The notes: generated by a model not told the origin, from the sequence alone. A stretch of DNA of 64,000 nucleotides from Shimia biformata (GCF_016888515.1 NZ_JAFEJK010000001.1:2894777-2958776); one strand, 5' to 3'; counted from the first letter of the stretch, positions 35,298 through 44,926 are shown. Numbers and translations are program-made.

Positions 35298-37298
35298 GTG
35301 CCCGAACAGCATGAACCTGACGCCGCCGGAGAGACCCCTCTCCGGCGGCTTCACGTCTTTAACGGCGGTTTCCTGACACAGAAGCGCGTGAAGCGCATCC
35401 TGGCGCTGGCCGGTTACAGGGTGACGCTGGGCTGGCCGGGTGCTGAGGGTCTAATCGGCATCTGGGGCGACAGCCCGACCGCGCATCGTGGGCTGTCGGT
35501 CGCCAAAAGGACCGGTGCCACCTGCCTTTATGTCGAAGATGCCTTCCTGCGGTCTGCCCTGCCCGCCCGTGTTTCGGGCGAACCGCCGCTGGGGCTGTGT
35601 CTGGACACACAGCGCCCGCATTTCGACCCGGCGGGCCCGTCGGACCTTGAGGACATCCTTGCCGGTGCACCGCTGGATGACACCGCGCTTCTGAACCGCG
35701 CCCGTGATGCCATCACGCGGATCCGAGAAGGCCACCTGACCAAGTATTCCGGCTTTGATCCTTTGGCGCCCGCCCCTGCGCCGGGCTATGTGCTGGTGAT
35801 CGACCAGACCCGCGACGATGCCTCGGTCCGCGCATCGAACGGCACCGACGCGCTGTTTCGCGAGATGCTGGTCATGGCGCAGGAGGAACACCCCGGCGCA
35901 CGCATCGTCATCAAGTCCCATCCCGAAACCCTGCATGGCCAGCGTGCGGGCTATTACAGCCCGGCTGACGCCAATGACCGCGTCACCCTTCTGACGGATG
36001 CGGTCAGCCCGTGGGCCTTGTTCGAAGGCGCGGTGGCCGTCTATACGCTGTCCTCTCAGCTGGGGTTCGAAGCTATCCTTGCCGGTCATCGTCCGCGTGT
36101 CTTTGGCCAACCGTTCTATGCTGGCTGGAGCCTGACCGTGGACCAGGCCGCCCCGCCCCGCCGCCAGCGCCGCCTGACCCGCGCGCAGTTGTTTGCCGGC
36201 GCAATGATGCTCTATCCGCGCTGGTATGATCCGTTTCGTGACAGGCTGTGCCCGCTGGAAGACGCGCTGGCCACTTTCGAGACCCGCACCCGGCAATGGC
36301 GTGAGGACAACAGGGGCTGGACCGCGCATGGCATGCGGATGTGGAAACGCAAACCTTTGCAGTCCTTTTTCGGGGCCGAGAAACCGATAGCCTTTGACCG
36401 GGACCTACCCGACCGTCCCGCCATGGTCTGGGGGCAGCGCGACGGGCCAGACGGCGCGGTCCGGGTCGAGGACGGGTTCCTGCGCTCTCGTGGCTTGGGC
36501 GCGGAACTGGTGCCTCCCTTGTCACTGGTTACTGATGATCTTGGGATCTATTACGATCCGACGCAGGAAAGCCGGCTGGAGCGCATGGTGAAACACCGCG
36601 CCATGCTGCGCCCGGATCAGGAGGATCGCGCGCGACGGCTGGTCGCGTCTCTGACTGCGCGGGGTGTCAGCAAGTACAACCTGTCCGGCGATCTGCCCGA
36701 ATTGCCGCCAGGCCGCCGCATCCTTGTCCCCGGTCAGGTCGAGGATGACATGTCGATCGTCTTGGGCGCTGGAGACATCGCCACAAATGCCGCCCTGCTG
36801 GAAGCCACCCGCGCAGCGAACCCGGACGCGGTGATCCTCTACAAACCGCACCCGGATGTGGTGGCGGGACTGCGGGTCGGCGCGGTTGCGGACGCGGCGA
36901 CCATTGCCGACATGGTCATCGAGAACGGCGATATTGCCCGGCTTCTCGACCAGATCGACGAGGTCTGGACCATGACCTCGCTCACCGGGTTCGAAGCGCT
37001 GATCCGGGGCAAGAAGGTGGTCACGTTCGGCGCGCCCTTCTATGCCGGGTGGGGTCTGACCGAGGACCGGGGCCGCGTGCCCGCCCGCCGGGGCACCGAC
37101 GTGGCGCTGCTGTCGCTGGTCCATGCCGCGCTGATCGACTACCCGCGCTATCACGACCCGGTCACCAATCTTCCCTGCCCCGTCGAAGTGGCGCTTGAGC
37201 GGTTGGCAACGGGCGAGATCCCCCACCCCGGCGCGGCCAATCGGCTGTTATCAAAACTGCAAGGGCTGCTGGCAAGCCGGGCGCATCTGTGGCGCTAG
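35298..37298 (+). CDS. kpsC: Capsular polysaccharide beta-Kdo transferase/export protein KpsC
   Basis: 666 residues from a GTG start at 35298. E. coli KpsC is of similar length. Two homologous halves are visible: VEDAFLRS near residue 79 and VEDGFLRSRGLG near 391, and FGQPFYAGWSLT and FGAPFYAGWGLT near the ends of each half. This duplication is the KpsC hallmark, with one half per Kdo linkage in the poly-Kdo linker. Only two bases follow the Wza-like stop, so translation is coupled. The gene converges on ribD. Confidence 0.9.
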   Translation: MPEQHEPDAAGETPLRRLHVFNGGFLTQKRVKRILALAGYRVTLGWPGAEGLIGIWGDSPTAHRGLSVAKRTGATCLYVEDAFLRSALPARVSGEPPLGLCLDTQRPHFDPAGPSDLEDILAGAPLDDTALLNRARDAITRIREGHLTKYSGFDPLAPAPAPGYVLVIDQTRDDASVRASNGTDALFREMLVMAQEEHPGARIVIKSHPETLHGQRAGYYSPADANDRVTLLTDAVSPWALFEGAVAVYTLSSQLGFEAILAGHRPRVFGQPFYAGWSLTVDQAAPPRRQRRLTRAQLFAGAMMLYPRWYDPFRDRLCPLEDALATFETRTRQWREDNRGWTAHGMRMWKRKPLQSFFGAEKPIAFDRDLPDRPAMVWGQRDGPDGAVRVEDGFLRSRGLGAELVPPLSLVTDDLGIYYDPTQESRLERMVKHRAMLRPDQEDRARRLVASLTARGVSKYNLSGDLPELPPGRRILVPGQVEDDMSIVLGAGDIATNAALLEATRAANPDAVILYKPHPDVVAGLRVGAVADAATIADMVIENGDIARLLDQIDEVWTMTSLTGFEALIRGKKVVTFGAPFYAGWGLTEDRGRVPARRGTDVALLSLVHAALIDYPRYHDPVTNLPCPVEVALERLATGEIPHPGAANRLLSKLQGLLASRAHLWR

Positions 37299-37308
37299 GG
37301 ATGCAACG

Positions 37309-38397
37309 TCATCCTCGGCGCCAGACCGACATCAGGTCCGCGCCCACCTGTTCCTGATCCACCAGACGATAGCGAACAGCCTCGGACAAGCGATCCAGAC
37401 CCAGCGCACCGATGGCCGGGTGCCCCTCTGCCCCGATTGCGAACCCCGCCTGGAACATCACCAACTCGTCCACCATATCCGCGCCGATCAGCGATGCGGC
37501 CAGCGCCCCGCCGCCCTCGCAAAAGACGTGGTTCAGCCCCTTTGCCCCCAGCGCCTGCAGCATCGACGCCGGTGACAGTTGAGCGCCCTCGACCTCGCAA
37601 GGCAGAAGCTCGGCGCCCAGATCGCGCCATGTGGCGGCAAGCTCTGCGTCGGTGTCGGGGCCGTGGATGATCCAGACAGGCACCTCTTTCGCCGTGCGCG
37701 CGAGAACGCCCATCAAGGGCAGGTCCAGCCGACGCGAAGCGACAATCCGCACGGGTTGCCGGTCAACACCAAGGTCGCGCACGGTCAGCGATGGATTGTC
37801 AATCCGGGCGGTGCCGCCCCCAACCATGACCGCGTCATTCTGCGCCCGAAGCGCATGCACACGGCAGCGGGCCTCGGGTCCGGTGATCCACTGGCTTTCG
37901 CCCGTCGCGGTAGCGATGCGGCCATCCAGTGTCGTGGCCAGTTTCAGCGTCACGAAGGGCCGGCCCAGATCGGTGCGCAGGATGAAACCACGCAGGTCGC
38001 GCGCGGCCTCTTGCGCCATGACCCCGGTCGTGACCTCGATCCCGGCATTGCGCAATATGGCAAACCCCTGCCCCGACACGCGGGCGTCATTGTCCTCGAT
38101 CGGGGCGACTACGCGGGCAATGCCCGCCGCCACCAGCGCCTCGGCGCAGGGTGGGGTCTGGCCGTGGTGGGCGCAGGGTTCCAGCGTGACATAGGCGGTC
38201 GCGCCGCGCGCCGCGTCACCGGCCTGGGCAAGCGCCACGGTCTCGGCATGAGGGCGGCCGCCGGGCTGGGTCCAGCCGCGTCCGACCACGCGCCCGTCGC
38301 GCACGATCACGCAGCCCACCGCCGGGTTTGGCCAAGCATTGCCGCGCCCCCGCCTGCCAAGCGTCAGGGCCATTGCCATGTAACGATGATCGGACAG
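37309..38397 (-). CDS. ribD: Bifunctional RibD deaminase/reductase, probably from a CTG start
   Basis: Deaminates and reduces the pyrimidine intermediate of riboflavin synthesis. The N-terminal deaminase domain has zinc ligands in GGRPHAETVAL and VTLEPCAHHGQTPPCAEAL. The C-terminal reductase has KLATTLDGRIATATGESQWITG. The first ATG (38379) would remove the conserved N-terminal residues. In frame upstream lies CTG-SDHRYMAMAL, matching E. coli QDEYYMARAL, with GGAAGAG at proper spacing. I therefore propose the CTG at 38397 (362 residues), just three bases after the nrdR stop. Convergent with kpsC. Confidence 0.85.
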   Translation of the reverse strand: MSDHRYMAMALTLGRRGRGNAWPNPAVGCVIVRDGRVVGRGWTQPGGRPHAETVALAQAGDAARGATAYVTLEPCAHHGQTPPCAEALVAAGIARVVAPIEDNDARVSGQGFAILRNAGIEVTTGVMAQEAARDLRGFILRTDLGRPFVTLKLATTLDGRIATATGESQWITGPEARCRVHALRAQNDAVMVGGGTARIDNPSLTVRDLGVDRQPVRIVASRRLDLPLMGVLARTAKEVPVWIIHGPDTDAELAATWRDLGAELLPCEVEGAQLSPASMLQALGAKGLNHVFCEGGGALAASLIGADMVDELVMFQAGFAIGAEGHPAIGALGLDRLSEAVRYRLVDQEQVGADLMSVWRRG

Positions 38398-38399
38398 GG

Positions 38400-38867
38400 T
38401 TACTCTTCCGGTTTAGTGTCGGGCCGCAGTTCCGAGACGAATTTATCAAAATCATCCGCCGCCTGGAAGTTCTTGTAAACGCTGGCAAAGCGCACATAGG
38501 CCACGGTGTCGATCCGGGCCAGCGCCTCCATCACGATCTCACCGATGGTTTTGGACGGAATATCCGTCTCGCCCATGCTTTCCAGACGCCGCACGATCCC
38601 GGAAATCATCTGGTCGATGCGCTCGGGTTCAACCGGGCGTTTCTGCATCGAGATGCGGATCGAGCGTTCCAGCTTGTCCCGGTCGAAATCTTCGCGCCGG
38701 CCGTTGGATTTGACCACCACGAGGTCACGCAGCTGCACGCGCTCATAGGTGGTGAACCGCCCCCCGCAGGCCGGGCAGAACCGCCGCCGCCGGATTGAAA
38801 CGTGGTCCTCTGCCGGACGTGAATCCTTGACCTGAGTGTCGATATTTCCGCAAAACGGGCAGCGCAT
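38400..38867 (-). CDS. nrdR: Transcriptional repressor of ribonucleotide reductase genes NrdR
   Basis: 155 residues. The N-terminal zinc ribbon has C3, C6, C31 and C34 (MRCPFCG, then [18 protein letters not shown]). The ATP-cone domain begins [21 protein letters not shown]. It senses ATP/dATP and represses nrd operons. GGGGGAAGG precedes the ATG. It heads a transcript that continues into ribD. In many Rhodobacterales nrdR stands in the same place before the riboflavin genes. Confidence 0.96.
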   Translation of the reverse strand: MRCPFCGNIDTQVKDSRPAEDHVSIRRRRFCPACGGRFTTYERVQLRDLVVVKSNGRREDFDRDKLERSIRISMQKRPVEPERIDQMISGIVRRLESMGETDIPSKTIGEIVMEALARIDTVAYVRFASVYKNFQAADDFDKFVSELRPDTKPEE

Positions 38868-38903
38868 CAGCCTTCCCCCATCCGTTTATTGTCGTTGTTG
38901 TCC

Positions 38904-38939
38904 CCTGTGGGTTGGGTGACTGTCCCACTTATCCACAGG
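38904..38939. promoter_or_regulatory. Nested dyad with a DnaA-box-like sequence upstream of nrdR
   Basis: CCTGTGG (38904-38910) and CCACAGG (38933-38939) form outer arms, and TGGG/CCCA (38913-38927) inner arms. TTATCCACA at 38929-38937 equals the DnaA-box consensus. A possible -10 (TATAGT on minus) lies just upstream of it relative to nrdR. Function unknown. Confidence 0.35.
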
Positions 38940-39093
38940 CACTATAGGACAGCCTCTAGGGTTTGGGTAGGGGGCAATTCGACCCCCAAGATAGGCGAAA
39001 GAGGGAATTTTTCGCCGTTCTTCCCTGTGTCCCGGATTTGCGGATTGAATTTGGCGGATGTGACGGCACCCGGTGGCAACGCCAGATGCGGGA

Positions 39094-39489
39094 CTATGCC
39101 AGAACCGCGCGAATGGCGGCAGCGTAGGTCACGATGATCGACGCCATCCCGATACCCCACGACAGCGACCGCACCTTGTTGATGCCGCCCCAGTAAGCCA
39201 GAAGGAAAACCGCCCGCGCCACAACATAGACCGTCGCCGCTGCTGCGGTCACCGCCGTCTGACCAGCGGCGATCTGCACCACAAGGGCTGCCGGGACGAA
39301 CATCGCTGCGGATTCGACGCTGTTGGACAAGGCCCGCGTGGACCGGCCCGTAAAGCCCGACGCAGGCAGCGGGTCGGCGCGATCGCTCATCACGAACCCG
39401 AGGCCGCGCCCGTATACGGTAAAGAGATGCTGCACCGAGGCGGCAATGAAGCAATAGGCGCCTGCGGCAAGGATCGAGATCAATTCCAT
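39094..39489 (-). CDS. MAPEG-family membrane protein
   Basis: 131 residues with four hydrophobic segments and the MAPEG-type spacing. The second helix region carries RALSNSVESAAMFVPAALVV, resembling the conserved RAxxNxxE of glutathione/eicosanoid-type membrane proteins. Near the C-terminus is YVVARAVFLLAYW. Possible glutathione-linked detoxification, not proven. Divergent from an HxlR regulator with two strong operators between them, so it is the obvious target of that regulator. Confidence 0.82.
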   Translation of the reverse strand: MELISILAAGAYCFIAASVQHLFTVYGRGLGFVMSDRADPLPASGFTGRSTRALSNSVESAAMFVPAALVVQIAAGQTAVTAAAATVYVVARAVFLLAYWGGINKVRSLSWGIGMASIIVTYAAAIRAVLA

Positions 39490-39550
39490 CGGAGTGTCCT
39501 TTCTAAGGTCCGGTCGTGTTTTCGCTCAGGCCGGAGATGTCGTCCCGCCA

Positions 39551-39573
39551 GTCACTTTCGATTCGAAAGTGAC
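39551..39573. promoter_or_regulatory. HxlR operator 1
   Basis: GTCACTTTCGA-T-TCGAAAGTGAC, a perfect 23-base palindrome around one central base. Its core ACTTTCNATNCGAAAGT is shared with the second site 44 bases away (centre to centre), about four helical turns. Confidence 0.8.
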
Positions 39574-39593
39574 TTGAACCCTACACACCCGCT

Positions 39594-39618
39594 ACTAACT
39601 TTCAATACGAAAGTTAGT
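39594..39618. promoter_or_regulatory. HxlR operator 2
   Basis: ACTAACTTTC-AATAC-GAAAGTTAGT, perfect 10-bp arms, 40 bases upstream of the HxlR ATG. With operator 1 it lies across the divergent promoters of the MAPEG and HxlR genes, which suits dual repression. Confidence 0.8.
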
Positions 39619-39658
39619 GAGCTATGATCGCGGCATCCAAAGCGCCGAGGGTATCGAC

Positions 39659-40036
39659 ATGGACCACCGCAGCCCCTGCCCCATTTCCAGCTTCCTCGAC
39701 CTGTGGGGCGACAAATGGAGCCTGATCGTCATCCGTGACCTGATGGTCGGCAAGACGCGCTACAAGGATCTGGCCGACGGACCTGAGACCGTGCCGGACA
39801 GCATTCTTGCCAACCGCTTGAAAAAGCTTGCTGAATGGGGCGTGGTGGACAAGGTGCGCTATCATGACCGACCGCCGCGATACGCCTATGTCCTAACCGA
39901 AAAGGGCGAGTCCCTGCGCCCGGTTCTTCTGGCCATGAGCGACTGGTCGCAGACCAATCTGCCGTCGCGCTGGTCGACGCCGGACTGGTTCAAAGAGGCC
40001 CGCCCCGCACCACGTTTCGCGCCGGAAGAAGAGTAA
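39659..40036 (+). CDS. HxlR-family winged-helix regulator
   Basis: 125 residues. CPISSFLDLWGDKWSLIVIRDLMVGKTRYKDL is the HxlR start, with a conserved cysteine near the N-terminus (C7) that often serves as a redox or electrophile sensor. The recognition part is DSILANRLKKLAEWGVV and the wing is YHDRPPRYAYVLTEKG. The ATG at 39659 has CGAGGG at good spacing. A GTG 42 bases upstream lies in operator 2. Convergent with yjbQ. The inducer is unknown. Confidence 0.9.
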   Translation: MDHRSPCPISSFLDLWGDKWSLIVIRDLMVGKTRYKDLADGPETVPDSILANRLKKLAEWGVVDKVRYHDRPPRYAYVLTEKGESLRPVLLAMSDWSQTNLPSRWSTPDWFKEARPAPRFAPEEE

Positions 40037-40045
40037 ACCACGCCC

Positions 40046-40462
40046 TCACGACACGGCTGCGGCGACCTGGCGGCTGTGCGGCGCGTTTCTGTGTTCAAAC
40101 AGATAGATCCCCTGCCAGGTCCCGGTCATCATCCGGCCATCGCGGACCGGGATCGACAGGCTGACTGGCATCATTGCGGCTTTGATATGGGCCGGCATGT
40201 CGTCCGGGCCTTCATAGGTGTGCCGGAGATAGGACATCGACGGGTCCGTCGTGGGCGGCACCAGCCGATGAAAGAAAGCGCGCAGGTCGTCCTGCACTTC
40301 GGGGTCGGCGTTTTCCTGAATGAGAAGCGAACAGGAAGTATGGCGTACAAACAGGGTCAGCACCCCGTCACCTGCGCCCCCATCGGCAAGCCAGCCAGAG
40401 ACATGGCGGGTGAACTCGTAAAGCCCCTGCCCGGCAGTCTGGATTGTGAACACGGTCTGCAT
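40046..40462 (-). CDS. YjbQ/UPF0047-family protein
   Basis: 138 residues. The family signature is complete: LTLFVRHTSCSLLIQENADPEVQDDL, then a C-terminal part with AHIKAAMMPVSLSIPVRDGRMMTGTWQGIYLFEHR. Conserved His, Glu and Asp residues bind metal, and E. coli YjbQ has weak thiamine-phosphate synthase activity, though the physiological role is open. The ATG at 40462 begins the family homology. The longer frame is unsupported. It lies 38 bases after the dehalogenase-like gene on the same strand. Confidence 0.9.
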   Translation of the reverse strand: MQTVFTIQTAGQGLYEFTRHVSGWLADGGAGDGVLTLFVRHTSCSLLIQENADPEVQDDLRAFFHRLVPPTTDPSMSYLRHTYEGPDDMPAHIKAAMMPVSLSIPVRDGRMMTGTWQGIYLFEHRNAPHSRQVAAAVS

Positions 40463-40500
40463 GGGGCGACTGTCGGTTGTTGCGCGCGGCTGCGCAAGCC

Positions 40501-41367
40501 TCAAAGCCCGGTGTCGCCAATCCAGTCCGCGATGGCCTGCCCGATCTCGGCCCCGCTGTCTTCCTGTATGAAATGACTGCCCGCCACGGTGACTTCGCGC
40601 TGGTTCTTCCAGCGGCGGCACCGCTCTCGCGCCGCGGCGATCAGGATCGCGCCCGGTTCGGCGTTGACGAACAGCTTGGGCAGGTCGTTTCCGTCCATCC
40701 ATGTGGCATAAGCCCGGACGGCATCCGCGACATCGGCGGGTTCATCCGCCACCGGGATTTGGCGCGGCCAGGTCAGCGTCGGCCAGCGGTCGTCCCGGTT
40801 CAGGAAGGGGCGGCGGTATTCGTCCATTTCCTCGGGCGAAAGCTTGCGAAGGATCGACCCCGGCAGGATTCGTTCGATAAAGACATTCTTGTCGAGGATC
40901 AGTTCCTCTCCCGCCGGGCTGCGCAGCGCCTGGAACAGTGGCGCAGCCTCGGGGTTGAAATCCCCCCAGTCGCGCAACACGCCGACGATGCCTTCCATAT
41001 AGGCGATGCCCGCGACCACGTCTGCGTGGCGATGCGCCCAGTCGAACCCAAGGGCGGACCCCCAGTCATGGATCACCAGCACCACGTCCCTGTCCAGTCC
41101 CATCGCGGCCATGAACCCTTCGACAAAGTGCTGGTGCGTGGCGAAAGTGTAGGTATCGGCCCCGGCATCGGGCAGTTTTTCGCTGTCGCCCATGCCGATC
41201 AGGTCAGGCGCGATGCAGCGGCCCAGATGCGCGACTTTCGGCATCACGTCGCGCCACAGGTAGGACGAGGTCGGGTTGCCATGCAAAAAGACGATGGGCC
41301 GCCCTTCTCCCATTTCGACATAGGCCATCTCGCGGCCATGCACGGTTACGGTCTTCTTGACGGTCAT
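40501..41367 (-). CDS. Haloalkane dehalogenase-like alpha/beta hydrolase
   Basis: 288 residues. The catalytic pattern of subfamily II haloalkane dehalogenases (DhaA/LinB) is all present: nucleophile D101 in VIHDWGSALGF, catalytic acid E125 in GIAYMEGIV, base H265 in VAGSHFIQED, and halide-binding N31 (LHGNPTSSYLWR) and W102. It would hydrolyse carbon-halogen bonds of short haloalkanes. Haloalkanes are common in marine settings, but the natural substrate is unknown. The ATG at 41367 is chosen. The frame runs 25 codons further without homology. Confidence 0.9.
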   Translation of the reverse strand: MTVKKTVTVHGREMAYVEMGEGRPIVFLHGNPTSSYLWRDVMPKVAHLGRCIAPDLIGMGDSEKLPDAGADTYTFATHQHFVEGFMAAMGLDRDVVLVIHDWGSALGFDWAHRHADVVAGIAYMEGIVGVLRDWGDFNPEAAPLFQALRSPAGEELILDKNVFIERILPGSILRKLSPEEMDEYRRPFLNRDDRWPTLTWPRQIPVADEPADVADAVRAYATWMDGNDLPKLFVNAEPGAILIAAARERCRRWKNQREVTVAGSHFIQEDSGAEIGQAIADWIGDTGL

Positions 41368-41438
41368 CGTTTCCTCCCTTGCTGTCCCTGACAGGCTGCC
41401 CCGAAAAGGCACGAGGACAAAACGAAACGTGACGTTCA

Positions 41439-41855
41439 TCAATTGGCAATGGTGAAATCACACAGCGAGCGGGCCTTGGACACGCTCAGGTTCGCGCCGA
41501 TCTGGGTTTCACTGAGAACGCCTTTGCCTGCTGTCGACGCCTGCAGAACGTCATCCCCGGGCGACAGGCTGAAGCCGACCCCCTTGCCGGAGGAACGGAA
41601 GCGGCTGGGGCCGATGGGATGGGTCAGATAAATCCGGTCCGAGTTCGACGCCCCAAGGTAGCGGCCTGCATATTCGCCTGCCCCGCACCAGTGACCCGCC
41701 GCACCCGCCGCCGTGGAATAGAGGGCGACAACCTCCATGTCGCCCGCTTCCGGGACCCCGGTCACGTAATACTTGTAGATCAACACGCCCTGACGGGCCT
41801 GCGCCCCGCTTGCCCAAAGCACCATGACCAGCGCCGCACATACCCATCTGACCAT
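41439..41855 (-). CDS. Small secreted protein, WC-LC family member 1
   Basis: 138 residues with a signal peptide (MVRWVCAALVMVLWASGAQA). I do not recognise a named family. The mature part contains GHWCGAGEYAGRYLGAS, HPIGPSRFRSSG, a FSLSPGDDVL stretch and the ending SVSKARSLCDF. The two mature cysteines probably form a disulfide. The next gene encodes a protein with the same spacing of these blocks, so they are paralogues. Role unknown, and periplasmic or extracellular location is inferred from the signal peptide. Confidence 0.72.
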   Translation of the reverse strand: MVRWVCAALVMVLWASGAQARQGVLIYKYYVTGVPEAGDMEVVALYSTAAGAAGHWCGAGEYAGRYLGASNSDRIYLTHPIGPSRFRSSGKGVGFSLSPGDDVLQASTAGKGVLSETQIGANLSVSKARSLCDFTIAN

Positions 41856-41973
41856 GTTTCCACCCTTCTTCGATGCGATGTGTCGAGGAACTAGGGCAGT
41901 TGGCCGGTTCGACGACCGGGCCGAGATCAGTTTTTCGTGAGCCAGGCGCTTTTCAGGACCCAGGGTCAGGACC

Positions 41974-42384
41974 CTAGGGCCGCGTGTTCGGCGGGCAAAG
42001 GTTCTGCGTGTGTGATACGGACAATGACGCCCCTTCACGGCGCAGGGTCAGAAACAGGTTCGAGGGATCGAAAATCCCGCGCACGGGCACAACATCAGCT
42101 GGCTGATCCAGCGAAAAGGTGACGGCATTGCGCCCCGCCGTCGTTGTGCTGGGGCCGACCCCGCGCACCAGGAAAACCCGCGACGTGCGCGCGGCATCCA
42201 GATAGCGCAGCGCATGGTCGCCCGCCGCGCACCAGGTTTCCGACGGGTCGCGTTCGGCCGGGATCAGCACTTCGAAAGTGCCGTCTGTCAGCGGCACAAC
42301 CGAATACCCCACGCCAGAGCCATATCCCGCCCCCGGCAGGGCAAGTGCCGCGACAACCGCCAAGACCTTGGTTTTGTTCAACAT
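41974..42384 (-). CDS. Small secreted protein, WC-LC family member 2
   Basis: 136 residues. Signal peptide MLNKTKVLAVVAALALPGAGYG. AGGAGG-type Shine-Dalgarno 5 bases upstream of the ATG at 42384. The mature part matches member 1 block for block: ETWCAAGDHALRYLDAA, RGVGPSTTTAG, TFSLDQPADVV, and SLSVSHTQNLCPP at the end. Overall identity is low but the positions of W-C, R-Y-L, G-P-S and the final L-C coincide. Unknown function. Same strand as member 1 with a 118-base gap. Confidence 0.72.
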   Translation of the reverse strand: MLNKTKVLAVVAALALPGAGYGSGVGYSVVPLTDGTFEVLIPAERDPSETWCAAGDHALRYLDAARTSRVFLVRGVGPSTTTAGRNAVTFSLDQPADVVPVRGIFDPSNLFLTLRREGASLSVSHTQNLCPPNTRP

Positions 42385-42412
42385 CTCAACCTCCTGACCC
42401 TCGGGCCATTCT

Positions 42413-42685
42413 TCAACCAAATACGCCGTCGCCCTGCTCGTCGATCATCTGCCGTGCCTTGGCGACCGAGGCCTCTGCCGCGTCATCAAGGGCGTTCAGC
42501 GTATCCGCCCGGATCAGCGTGTGAACACGGACCTCTCCGTCGACCTCTTTCTCGATCCGGGCCGAGATGCGATAGACCGCCCCTTCCTTGATCGGGGTTG
42601 GGTAGATGCGAAATCCCTTGTGGTCTTCGTGTTTCTCGGTTTCCGCAGCAGCGCCGCCACCGAATAGTTTTTTCAGGAAAGACAT
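42413..42685 (-). CDS. HlyU-family protein
   Basis: 90 residues. The short N-terminal MSFLKKLFGGG is followed by YPTPIKEGAVYRISARIEKEVDGEVRVHTLIRADTLNALDDA, the compact HlyU domain (PF10115). That family is named after, but distinct from, the Vibrio ArsR-type HlyU. Its biochemical role is unknown. GAGGAGG precedes the ATG at 42685. It lies downstream of rpoD on the same strand but beyond the rpoD terminator. Confidence 0.8.
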   Translation of the reverse strand: MSFLKKLFGGGAAAETEKHEDHKGFRIYPTPIKEGAVYRISARIEKEVDGEVRVHTLIRADTLNALDDAAEASVAKARQMIDEQGDGVFG

Positions 42686-42755
42686 CCAAGCCTCCTCAGG
42701 AACTGAGTTTGCGCAATGATCGGGCCTTGCCTTGGCAAGTGCAAGGGGATCGGCA

Positions 42756-42793
42756 AAAGAAAACCGGCGGCGCCCTGGTCGGGTGCCGCCGGT
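42756..42793 (-). terminator. Rho-independent terminator of rpoD
   Basis: 13-bp stem ACCGGCGGCRCCC (arms 42763-42775 and 42781-42793, one G-T wobble) with the loop TGGTC. On minus it is followed by TTTTCTTTT, about 30 bases past the rpoD stop. Confidence 0.9.
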
Positions 42794-42822
42794 GGTCATG
42801 TCATTTTTCGTTGTGGATCGCC

Positions 42823-44796
<1,974 letters not shown>

Positions 44797-44826
44797 GTAA
44801 TGCTCCTGCAATTCGGGTCGGGCGGG

Positions 44827-44867
44827 TGATTCGCTTGACCGAATCATTTAGCGCGATTGAGTGATTC
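44827..44867 (-). promoter_or_regulatory. GANTC-rich dyad upstream of rpoD
   Basis: TGATTCG-CTTGAC-CGAATCA (44827-44846) is a perfect inverted repeat, and a third GATTC lies at 44863-44867. That gives three GANTC sites (the CcrM methylation sequence of alphaproteobacteria) in 40 bases, 31 to 71 bases from the rpoD ATG. Confidence 0.5.
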
Positions 44868-44926
44868 GCACACCCGTTTACCTTGCTTTCTTTACCTATT
44901 CCTCACTGGAAAGCCCAGACCACCCG

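Noticed and set aside
38929-38937. Replication origin at the TTATCCACA sequence
   Set aside because: A single DnaA box, no AT-rich unwinding region, and no dnaA, parAB or hemE neighbours.
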